From assembly GCA_027061995.1 (NCBI GenBank), contig JAMOUT010000015.1:1-14573 (forward strand): a DNA stretch of 14,573 nt, read 5' to 3'. Source of the DNA: Candidatus Aminicenantota bacterium (lineage in GTDB: Bacteria; Acidobacteriota; Aminicenantia; JAMOAD01). The translations under genes were made by a program, and so were the position numbers. Position 1 is the stretch's first letter. Every line of letters starts with the position of its first letter. Below are positions 6,875-13,361 of this stretch, piece after piece. The notes beneath the pieces were generated by a model. That model searched no databases. It was not told the DNA's origin and saw nothing but the letters and a program-made list of their open reading frames with translations.

Positions 6875-7090
6875 CAAAAAGCTTATCTAAAAAGTCAAAA
6901 GATAATTATTTTCTTCCATTGTTATTTTTAGTTATTTATTTAAGGCTTCTTTGCATTATGATAAAAGTCTAATAGTTTTATACTTTATTATTCCATTCCT
7001 TGCCTTATATTGATAGAGACATACTCTTTTGTAATTTTTTTAAGTATTGAATTGTGCGAATTGCAAAAGGGTTTGGCTTTCAGGTCGCTA
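6875..7090. other. Non-coding stretch downstream of the endonuclease gene
   Basis: About 216 bp of AT-rich sequence between the endonuclease stop and the 37-bp repeat. I see no RNA gene, strong hairpin or convincing reading frame. Together with repeat copies and heptamers it makes up the 6626-7090 gap. Confidence 0.5.
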
Positions 7091-8659
7091 TTAATTTAAA
7101 TTTTCTCTAAATTCTTTAAAAACATTTCTTGTATAATTTTCCATATCTTTAAAATTTTCTCTCTTCAGAGTTGTTTCTACAAATTCCTTTAGTGAATAAG
7201 GTTTCAGATTTACTTTATAATTATCCTTTTTTGCCATTACTATTGAAATGTCAAAAAATCTTTTTGTATCCATATGAATAAAGGGAGCAACGAATGATAA
7301 ATATTTATTAAGTCTATTTGAAATTTCTTCATTTGAAAACAAATGACGAATTACTGATGTTGTTTCATTATTCAACTGTTGAGTTTTATTCCGTATAAGC
7401 GTAACTTCAATTAACCAATAAATATCATCAGAATATATTTCAATATCTCCCTTATTACCGGGTGCGTGAGAATAAGGTTTTCCTATATGGTCGGCTTTAT
7501 AGTTTGGTCTTATTGAGAATTCTTTACCGTATTTTAAAGCAATTAATATAGAAATATAAAATTCTAATTTTAAAGGATCCGGTATTTCTTTAAATTCTTC
7601 AATTATTGCTTTCTTGCTACCAATTTTATCAATACTTTTTATAATTATTTCTTCGTTAATTTTGTAGTTTTCAATAATGTCAAAAATTTTATTTACATAT
7701 TCACTCCCCTTTATGATGTCTTCCTTTCTATATTTGCTAATTAATGATAGTAATTTATCATTTTTTGTTTCAAGTTTGTTAAAATATTTAATACTATCAG
7801 TTTTTTCTTCTTCTGTTAATGAAAATTCATATTTTAAAAGTTCATTGATATATTTCAATTTATTTTCATTTATCTGAATTAATTTTTTCCCACTATACCT
7901 AATTGATACAAAACCTGAAATAATAAAAACTCTTCTTACAACATCGGGATAATCTTTTGTTGCAGTTTTTTCATTAGTTGTTAAATTGTAATTCTTTTTT
8001 ACAAAATCAAATGCAGAAGAAAAATCCTTGAAATTATTATTATTTATGATGTTAATAAAGTCATTAACATCTCCTTTTTCACTAAACATTGCAACAATAA
8101 ATTGCTCATAACTAAGAGATTTCCCCTTTTCTTTTAATTTTATTAAAACTTTAAGGATAAAACTGAAAAAATTAAAATCATTAGTTACATTTCTATAAGG
8201 ATTTTTCCTGTTGTATTTTATAGCTTGAATAGAAAATGCTTCTTGCTCATCAATTTTTCCTTCTATAAGTTTTTTAGCAATAGTTGAAAACTTGAAAGTT
8301 TTATTATATCTTGCATAGACAAAACCTAATTCTGATGGTGTTCGCATATATGTCCAAAATCTTGATGCATATCCACTTGGGAAACCCCCATCTGCCCTTC
8401 GTGATTTATTTACCTTTGCAACATGGTCTTTAATATCATCAATGGTTGTTGTTTCGTCAACAACAACATCATCACTGGTAACAATTTTATTCAAATAAAG
8501 ATGAGACACTATTTTTAACAAATTTTCGTCATTTAATATAGTCCCATCAAACTCTTTAAGTGCAGTAAATATTTCTAAATATCGTTCAGGATTTCTTACG
8601 GCTGTTTCAAAAGCCATTTGTTTATATGTCGGTTTTCTTTTAATTCCTTTTTTTCTCAT
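7091..8659 (-). CDS. AlwI-family type IIS restriction endonuclease
   Basis: This 522-aa protein matches the AlwI/MlyI/PleI/BstNBI endonuclease family. The N-terminal half carries the DNA-recognition region (RADGGFPSGYASRFWTYMR, then TPSELGFV). The C-terminal PD-(D/E)XK cleavage domain shows LEFYISILIALKYG with Glu366, HAPGNKGDIEIY with Asp405, and LIEVTL with Glu418, followed by ETTSVIRHL. Family members bind short asymmetric sites (GGATC or GAGTC) and cut a few bases to one side; BstNBI-type relatives cut only one strand because they dimerise poorly. Which behaviour applies here cannot be read from sequence. The gene starts five bases after the stop of the Dam-like methyltransferase, with no Shine-Dalgarno, so translation probably depends on upstream ribosomes. 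Being last in the operon lets protection precede cutting. Catalytic residues look intact. Confidence 0.88.
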   Translation of the reverse strand: MRKKGIKRKPTYKQMAFETAVRNPERYLEIFTALKEFDGTILNDENLLKIVSHLYLNKIVTSDDVVVDETTTIDDIKDHVAKVNKSRRADGGFPSGYASRFWTYMRTPSELGFVYARYNKTFKFSTIAKKLIEGKIDEQEAFSIQAIKYNRKNPYRNVTNDFNFFSFILKVLIKLKEKGKSLSYEQFIVAMFSEKGDVNDFINIINNNNFKDFSSAFDFVKKNYNLTTNEKTATKDYPDVVRRVFIISGFVSIRYSGKKLIQINENKLKYINELLKYEFSLTEEEKTDSIKYFNKLETKNDKLLSLISKYRKEDIIKGSEYVNKIFDIIENYKINEEIIIKSIDKIGSKKAIIEEFKEIPDPLKLEFYISILIALKYGKEFSIRPNYKADHIGKPYSHAPGNKGDIEIYSDDIYWLIEVTLIRNKTQQLNNETTSVIRHLFSNEEISNRLNKYLSFVAPFIHMDTKRFFDISIVMAKKDNYKVNLKPYSLKEFVETTLKRENFKDMENYTRNVFKEFRENLN

Positions 8660-8664
8660 AATTT

Positions 8665-9642
8665 CTATAAAACTTTAATTTTTTCTTTTTCAAATGTAAA
8701 GTCTAATTCTAACTCAATAACTTTTTTCTCTGTTTTGTAATTGGTAATCAATACTTCTTTAAATGATTTTATAGTATTGTCGTGATAACTAATATAATTG
8801 CTTTTTATATCAAATGAATTATATTTTTTGCTCCATTCCAAAAACCTATTATTTGTTTTTCCTTTATAATGTGTAATATTTGAAATAGCAAAGTTTACAT
8901 TTTTTCCGTGTAATTCATCAAGTAAATTAATAAGTTTTTGTTCACTTTGTTCGTTCCAATATTTATTATATTCGCTAAATGTTATTAAATATGGCGGATC
9001 AAGATAAATAAAATCATCTGTTTGAAAATCAATTTGCTTTATAAAATCAACAAAATCAAGATTGTAAAAGTTTATCTTTTTATTTTTGACTATTCTAAAA
9101 TAGTTTAATAATGCATTATAAACATTTTTATTAAAATCTACATTTCCAACCGGCAAATTATATTCACCTTTTGAATTAAATCTTAACATTCTATTAAAAC
9201 CATATATTAATAAAAGATACAAATGTAAAATATCATTATGGTTTGACTTATTATAATCTTTTTTTAATTTTTGAAATCCTGTTTTGTTAAATTTGGCATA
9301 ATAAGTTTTTTTCCATTGTTCTTTTAATTCCATTGGAACTATATCTTTAATGTATGAATGAGATAAACCGTATTCATATATTTTTTGTTTGATTTTTTCA
9401 AAAAAAACAGTAGGATTTTTAGCTTGTTGCATTAAAAATCGATGGATCTTCACTACATTTTCATCTATATCATTTAAAAAATATTCATCTGCATTAATAT
9501 TTAAAAAAACAGAACCTCCGCCGGTGAATGGCTCAATAAATCTATTTATTTTTTGAGGGAATATTTTTTTTATTTCAGGCAATAATTTGTATTTATCACC
9601 AACATAAAATAAAGGAGAACGATATATCATATTATTACTCAT
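8665..9642 (-). CDS. DNA N6-adenine methyltransferase, Dam/DpnII-like (D12 class)
   Basis: This protein (325 aa) transfers methyl groups from S-adenosylmethionine to adenine N6. Motifs run in the D12 (alpha) order: YVGDKYKLL at the N-terminus, the SAM-binding EPFTGGGSVF (37-46), LNDID (56-60), the target-recognition segment FNRMLRFNSKGEYNLPVG (149-166), and catalytic DPPY (215-218). This is the Dam/DpnII subgroup. The gene overlaps the upstream methyltransferase by 8 bp and has no ribosome site; an internal ATG at 9630 is an alternative start that loses four residues. With two methyltransferases and one AlwI-type endonuclease, each probably modifies one strand of an asymmetric site containing adenine on both strands. 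GATC specificity alone is another possibility. Confidence 0.88.
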   Translation of the reverse strand: MSNNMIYRSPLFYVGDKYKLLPEIKKIFPQKINRFIEPFTGGGSVFLNINADEYFLNDIDENVVKIHRFLMQQAKNPTVFFEKIKQKIYEYGLSHSYIKDIVPMELKEQWKKTYYAKFNKTGFQKLKKDYNKSNHNDILHLYLLLIYGFNRMLRFNSKGEYNLPVGNVDFNKNVYNALLNYFRIVKNKKINFYNLDFVDFIKQIDFQTDDFIYLDPPYLITFSEYNKYWNEQSEQKLINLLDELHGKNVNFAISNITHYKGKTNNRFLEWSKKYNSFDIKSNYISYHDNTIKSFKEVLITNYKTEKKVIELELDFTFEKEKIKVL

Positions 9643-10978
9643 ATTTTTTTGTTAAAAATAAAAATTCTTTATGGTTTACAAAATCTGTTTTTCCTGTATT
9701 AAAAAATCTATGCGGTTGTTCAAATACTTTTGTATTACCAACTTCATTCAAAATTTGATTGATTTCTTCCAATTTAATCTTATTTTCAGATGATTTGCTT
9801 TTAGATTTGTAAGTATTGTTATAAGAAACAACAAGATATTTAACATTAAGATTTTGAACTAAATCACGGAACATCTCTTTTGCCTTTACTGTGCAATATT
9901 TACTCATATTTTCAGGTTTTGGTTTTAATGCAACACCATATAATTTAGGTTTATCCCATTTTACCAAAGTTTCATAAAGATGGTAAAAACGGCTATATTG
10001 GCGAGAATTATATGGCGGGTCTATATATGCAATATCAGCGGTAATTTTTCTTGCTAATTCATTAGCATCTTTTCGGTAAATTTCTACGCCTTTAAAATCT
10101 TCTGTTTTTATAAGTTTTACTTGAAAATTTGTTTTACGAATAGGTTTTTTAATATAAGCGTCAAAGTGCCCGACTGTATTCGCAACTTTATCCATAGAAT
10201 AAATCAAGCTTGATAGAAGGATGTTATATTCCTTATTTTTTAGATCTTTTTTTAATTTTTCTATATCTTCACGAATAAAACCTATTTTTTTTGCAATATT
10301 ATACTCAAAAAATTTGTTCCCGAAATTTTCTGAGAAATAATTATCTTGTAATTTGTTAGCATTGATAGAATTGTAATAATGCAATAATTTTGTTAATTTG
10401 TTTTTATTCCAATTTTCAAGTTTAAAAAATGCTTGATATATAATATAATTTGAATAAAGAATATCATTAATTATAACTTTCTTGTATTTTTTCATTGCCT
10501 TTTTTGCAACACTTGCTGTTCCCGAGAAAACATCAACAAAACTCTTTACATCTGTTGTTTCTTTATCAATAACTTGCATTATCCAGTCTGTTAATTTTGC
10601 TTTATTTCCTATGTATCTCCGACTTTCTAAATTTATATTATCCTCTATCTCATATCTGGGGAAAAGATATGCTTGATATTTAATCTTTTCTTCCGCAAGT
10701 TGTAATGCTTCAAGACTAATATCAATTGCTGTATATCTTTTTACTTCATCAAAAATTTTATCGCTTATTAAGATTTTTAAAAGTTCTTTTTTATTGTAAT
10801 TATAAAAGACAGATAGTCTTTCAATTTGTTCTTTTGTTGGCAACCTTTTTCCTGTTTCTATACGACTTAAAAGAGTGAAATTTATATCTGTTTGTGTTGC
10901 AACATCTTGTAACATTAAATTTCTACTCTCTCTAATCTTTTTTAAAACATTCCCTATTGTAATAAAAGTTTCTATCAT
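9635..10978 (-). CDS. Adenine methyltransferase with N-terminal XRE DNA-binding domain
   Basis: This 447-aa fusion joins an XRE/Cro helix-turn-helix (roughly residues 6-65: IGNVLKKIRESRNLMLQDVA, then TLLSRIETGKRLPT) to a D12-class N6-adenine methyltransferase. The second part shows RRYIGNKAKLTDWI, the SAM motif VDVFSGTASV (about 149-158), INDI, and the catalytic DPPYNSRQYSRFYHLYET from about 320. The long motif after DPPY resembles FokI/StsI-type methyltransferases of asymmetric sites. I chose ATG 10978; the TTG at 10999 lies inside operator-like DNA. It is the first gene of the operon, downstream of a consensus promoter with paired TTGTCA sites. The domain probably gives autoregulation, doing the job of a separate controller protein. 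The region between the domains (about 75-115) has no recognised fold. Confidence 0.88.
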   Translation of the reverse strand: MIETFITIGNVLKKIRESRNLMLQDVATQTDINFTLLSRIETGKRLPTKEQIERLSVFYNYNKKELLKILISDKIFDEVKRYTAIDISLEALQLAEEKIKYQAYLFPRYEIEDNINLESRRYIGNKAKLTDWIMQVIDKETTDVKSFVDVFSGTASVAKKAMKKYKKVIINDILYSNYIIYQAFFKLENWNKNKLTKLLHYYNSINANKLQDNYFSENFGNKFFEYNIAKKIGFIREDIEKLKKDLKNKEYNILLSSLIYSMDKVANTVGHFDAYIKKPIRKTNFQVKLIKTEDFKGVEIYRKDANELARKITADIAYIDPPYNSRQYSRFYHLYETLVKWDKPKLYGVALKPKPENMSKYCTVKAKEMFRDLVQNLNVKYLVVSYNNTYKSKSKSSENKIKLEEINQILNEVGNTKVFEQPHRFFNTGKTDFVNHKEFLFLTKKYE

Positions 10979-10993
10979 AATTCCAACACAATT

Positions 10994-11009
10994 TGACAAT
11001 TTATGACAA
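10994..11009. promoter_or_regulatory. Operator candidate: two TTGTCA sites 10 bp apart
   Basis: On the minus strand TTGTCA occurs at 11009-11004 and 10999-10994, one helical turn apart, just after the -10 box and across the expected start site. ATTTGACA (10991-10998) and TGTCAAAT (11034-11041) also form an 8-bp inverted pair linking this site to the -35 region. The XRE domain encoded just downstream is the natural candidate ligand. Confidence 0.6.
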
Positions 11010-11010
11010 A

Positions 11011-11039
11011 ATTATAAATCATAATTTACTCAATGTCAA
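11011..11039 (-). promoter_or_regulatory. Promoter of the restriction-modification operon
   Basis: On the minus strand TTGACA (11039-11034) and TATAAT (11016-11011) are separated by 17 bp, a full consensus match. The start should fall near 11004, leaving a leader of about 25 bases to ATG 10978. Confidence 0.85.
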
Positions 11040-11099
11040 ATATCCTTTTTTTGTGATTTGTTAACTAATTTTGTAAACCTTTCTTATAAAAAATAAAAC

Positions 11100-11136
11100 T
11101 CATAATTTGTTTATCTCTCTCTATAAAACCTGTCTC
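11100..11136. repeat. 37-bp direct repeat, copy 2 (true 3' end of the RlaP gene)
   Basis: This is identical to 6838-6874. It contains the last codons and TAA stop of the RlaP gene (11111-12169) plus 11 bases beyond. It is taken as the original copy because it is continuous with an intact gene. Confidence 0.9.
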
Positions 11137-12169
11137 TGATTTTGTATGTTAATTCATTAATCGCATTCCTGTCAGGTTTTTCTTGTAAATCCGATTTTGC
11201 AAAAGCCTCCTCCATTTCCTCTTGTTTTTCTTTTGCCATTATTAATAAATCCTCATACTCATATTTTCCGTTTTTAATATTAAGTAAAAATTCACGGTCA
11301 TCCCTTTTTACTTTTATCTTTTTTTCTTTTGCTATTTCAATCGCCATCTGTAAAAGTCTGAATGTGTGCATCATGTTTTTAGCATCATACTTTTTCCCGT
11401 GTTTTTGAGTGCTTTGATATCTTGCTTCATTTCTGTTTTTCACCCATTCCCAATATTCCTTATATTCTTTACAATATCTTGAATATTCCTCTTTGTTGAA
11501 ATAAACCAATGCAACTTGTTTTTCCCCTTTCGGAACAGAGCTTAAACTGATATCATTTGATAACTCGTTTTTTATAATCCCTCTATAGTCCGCTTTTTCA
11601 TTATAAAATAAAGCATACATATTTTTCATATGGGGGATTTTAGTTAAACCGCAATTCTTCTGTTTATAATTGTTGATTTTAAGAAATTCCGGTAATAAAA
11701 CAGAGCCGTTTTCATAATTAACATAACAAAAGGATAAAAGAGTTTTTCTCTTTTTATCAATAGGATTAACTATTTTCTTTTTTAATCCCTTGGCTTTTTT
11801 TATTTGAGATAAAGCATACTTTCCGAAAGTGTTTTTGCAAAGCTTTGACAGTATTAATTCAGGCTTAATCTCGTTTAAAAACGGATGCTTATAGAGAATA
11901 GTATCCTTCGGGGCACTCAATAACTCCAAAATATTGGGATTGTTTAGGGATAATAGTTCCATAAAACGGTTGAATTCATAATAAACAATATCATTTGTGG
12001 AATTGCTAATCTGCGAGATATAATCAAGCCCGTAAAAATCTTTTTTGGGCAATAAAAAAACCCCTTTTATATCAGTATCGGAAGCAGGGGTATCAAGACC
12101 ATATGCTCTGCTTCCGCTTACACTTTCAAAAATAATTAAATTTTTTCTTTTTATCTCATCTATGTTCAT
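11111..12169 (-). CDS. RlaP/YcgL-family nucleotidyltransferase (long paralogue)
   Basis: This 352-aa protein belongs to the predicted polymerase-beta-fold nucleotidyltransferases typified by Bacillus YcgL and called RlaP. The signature is ESVSGSRAYGLDTPASDTD: Gly19-Ser20 and the catalytic pair Asp31-x-Asp33. A third candidate Asp is Asp60 in NDIVYYEF. A helical C-terminal region follows, with LLSFCYVNYENGS and KNMMHTFRLLQMAIEIA. RlaP proteins are predicted to act in RNA repair or end modification; no substrate has been settled to my knowledge. The ATG overlaps the end of the upstream paralogue by 14 bp, implying co-translation. Its last codons are duplicated at 6838-6874. No RNA ligase gene is in the window, so the link to RNA repair comes from the family only. 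Confidence 0.85.
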   Translation of the reverse strand: MNIDEIKRKNLIIFESVSGSRAYGLDTPASDTDIKGVFLLPKKDFYGLDYISQISNSTNDIVYYEFNRFMELLSLNNPNILELLSAPKDTILYKHPFLNEIKPELILSKLCKNTFGKYALSQIKKAKGLKKKIVNPIDKKRKTLLSFCYVNYENGSVLLPEFLKINNYKQKNCGLTKIPHMKNMYALFYNEKADYRGIIKNELSNDISLSSVPKGEKQVALVYFNKEEYSRYCKEYKEYWEWVKNRNEARYQSTQKHGKKYDAKNMMHTFRLLQMAIEIAKEKKIKVKRDDREFLLNIKNGKYEYEDLLIMAKEKQEEMEEAFAKSDLQEKPDRNAINELTYKIRDRFYRER

Positions 12170-12929
12170 AACGATTAAGTGTTTTTAAAAAAAACAAATT
12201 CAACTTATTTATATCCCTCTTTGCCGCAGGTAACTCCTCTCTCTTATTATCAGATTCATTAATGCAATCTTCCATAAAATCGATTAATCTCTCTTCCCCT
12301 TTATGATAATACTTCTCACTTACCTTTGCTTTTAAGGAAATTAATTCATTGATACGATTTATCATTGACTTTGATAAATTCAAGTTATTAACCATTTTAA
12401 GAAATTCAATGGGCGGCATCTGTTCTTTTTCCAATATCCATTTACAAGCGGTAGCCGCTCTTAAAGCATAAAAGAATTTTTTCAATCTGTATTCTTTCTT
12501 CCCTTTAATCTCTTCAAGAAATTTTTTAGCCATACTCAAATAATGATGAATTGCAGCAATTCTCGAATATTCCCCTTTTGCAATTGTTTTTATCTCTTTC
12601 AGAAACTCATTATCGCTTTTGTAAATTATCGGTGATTGAATCCTTTCCAATAAAGGGGGATTTGATTTATGTAAAAGCATCAGTGTTTTCCTTAAATCCC
12701 AACCGGCAATATCAATTTGATTATTTTCAAACATCAAATTAATGCTATCTTTATTTTTTGAAAGAGATAAATACCACTCTTTTTTATGTTTATATATTAT
12801 ACGAACATCATAATCACTATCGGGAGAGTGAAAACCCCAAGCTCTTGAACCTGTTTCACAAGCCAAAAGAATTTTCATATCTTTTTCCTCTTCGATTTTT
12901 GTCAAATATCGGTTTATTTTATCCCTCAT
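12156..12929 (-). CDS. RlaP/YcgL-family nucleotidyltransferase (short paralogue)
   Basis: This 257-aa protein belongs to the same family as the gene after it. It has CETGSRAWGFHSPDSDYD: Gly27-Ser28, Asp39 and Asp41. A third acidic residue is Asp73 in QIDIAGWDLRK. The C-terminal half is helical (HHYLSMAKKFLEEI, FFYALRAATACKWILE), as usual for this family's HEPN-like extension. Both paralogues keep the metal-binding triad, so both should be catalytic; they differ in length and signature (GSRAWGFHS against GSRAYGLDT), pointing to distinct substrates or a heteromer. The start is ATG 12929, six bases from the -10 box and with no Shine-Dalgarno. This is the first gene of a two-gene operon. Confidence 0.85.
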   Translation of the reverse strand: MRDKINRYLTKIEEEKDMKILLACETGSRAWGFHSPDSDYDVRIIYKHKKEWYLSLSKNKDSINLMFENNQIDIAGWDLRKTLMLLHKSNPPLLERIQSPIIYKSDNEFLKEIKTIAKGEYSRIAAIHHYLSMAKKFLEEIKGKKEYRLKKFFYALRAATACKWILEKEQMPPIEFLKMVNNLNLSKSMINRINELISLKAKVSEKYYHKGEERLIDFMEDCINESDNKREELPAAKRDINKLNLFFLKTLNRYEHR

Positions 12930-12935
12930 TTAATA

Positions 12936-12964
12936 ATTTTATCTTTATATCTCTGTTTTTTCAA
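12936..12964 (-). promoter_or_regulatory. Promoter of the RlaP pair, predicted leaderless start
   Basis: On the minus strand TTGAAA (12964-12959) and TAAAAT (12941-12936) are 17 bp apart. Six bases separate the -10 box from ATG 12929, so the transcript should begin at or next to the start codon. Confidence 0.65.
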
Positions 12965-13084
12965 GTTAAAAATTATAAATATTTAGTAATATTCCTCTTA
13001 AACTATTTGTCTGCTTTTGACTTTTTGCTATCCGACATATTTACGGAATTATTCTGAATTAACAGTTTCTTATCATGTTTTAAA

Positions 13085-13119
13085 TTCATCACTCATCATT
13101 CATAATTCAGCCTTCATAA
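13085..13119. repeat. Heptamer tandem repeat array, locus B
   Basis: On the plus strand there are five 7-bp units in phase: TTCATCA, CTCATCA, TTCATAA, TTCAGCC, TTCATAA, followed by TTATCTTCC. The flank is shared with loci C and D. Confidence 0.8.
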
Positions 13120-13232
13120 TTATCTTCCTCGCAATTTCTGTACTTATAAATTTACGACTAATTTAAAGGGTATTTTAAAAAAGTCTTGACTTTCTTAAAA
13201 TTATATTATTTCTGCTTGTTGATAGTTGCCCA

Positions 13233-13319
13233 TTAATATTTCCACAAATCATGCTCATCCCAAAATTTTTTAGCTTCTTCAGAACCATTTTCATAGGCTT
13301 TTCTATCAAATTTAGAAGT
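13233..13319 (-). pseudogene. C-terminal remnant resembling a CopG-type antitoxin
   Basis: A 28-codon open frame ends in TAA at 13233 and has no start codon; an in-frame TAA at 13320-13322 closes it at the edge of heptamer locus C. It contains SKFDRKAYENGSEEAKKFWD, then EHDLWKY. The pattern SEEA..FWxxHD...Y resembles the N-terminal SExEExEFWxxHD motif of CopG_antitoxin family proteins, from memory. It looks like a gene piece left where the repeat array begins. A chance open frame cannot be excluded at this length. Confidence 0.4.
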
Positions 13320-13326
13320 TTAATCA

Positions 13327-13361
13327 TTCATCACTCATAATTCAGCATTCATCATTCATAA
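13327..13361. repeat. Heptamer tandem repeat array, locus C, overlapping the KilA-N stop
   Basis: On the plus strand there are five units: TTCATCA, CTCATAA, TTCAGCA, TTCATCA, TTCATAA, then TTATCTTCC. The array supplies the TGA stop (13354-13352) and, with its TTATCTT flank, the last codons (DNYE) of the KilA-N gene. Confidence 0.8.

Larger units (their letters stand above)
6838..11136. mobile_element. Restriction-modification cassette bounded by 37-bp direct repeats
   Basis: Three defence genes with their own promoter lie between identical 37-bp direct repeats, one being the true end of the neighbouring RlaP gene. A duplicated target tail at both junctions is what an insertion with long target duplication would leave, a pattern reported for restriction-modification genes in other bacteria. 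No transposase, integrase or terminal inverted repeat is visible. The boundaries are seen; the mechanism is inferred. Confidence 0.6.
12942..13351. other. Intergenic region between the RlaP pair and the KilA-N gene
   Basis: About 410 bp. It holds the RlaP promoter at its left end, two heptamer arrays (13085-13119, 13327-13361), the CopG-like remnant (13233-13319) and a small inverted repeat AAAGTC-TT-GACTTT at 13180-13193. I see no intact gene here. Confidence 0.6.

Noticed and set aside
6887-6919. Ten-residue frame MEENNYLLTF
   Set aside because: Too short, with no ribosome site or recognised similarity.
10979-10999. TTG start for the XRE-methyltransferase
   Set aside because: It lies in the TTGTCA operator-like repeat, and the extra seven residues precede a normal XRE N-terminus; ATG 10978 is preferred.
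13003-13089. 28-codon minus-strand frame starting MNLKHDKKLL and ending SKKSKADK
   Set aside because: It starts within a heptamer array, has no ribosome site and resembles no family I know; it is likely chance.
13180-13193. Palindrome AAAGTC-TT-GACTTT
   Set aside because: Short, AT-rich and not placed at a promoter I can support; could be chance.
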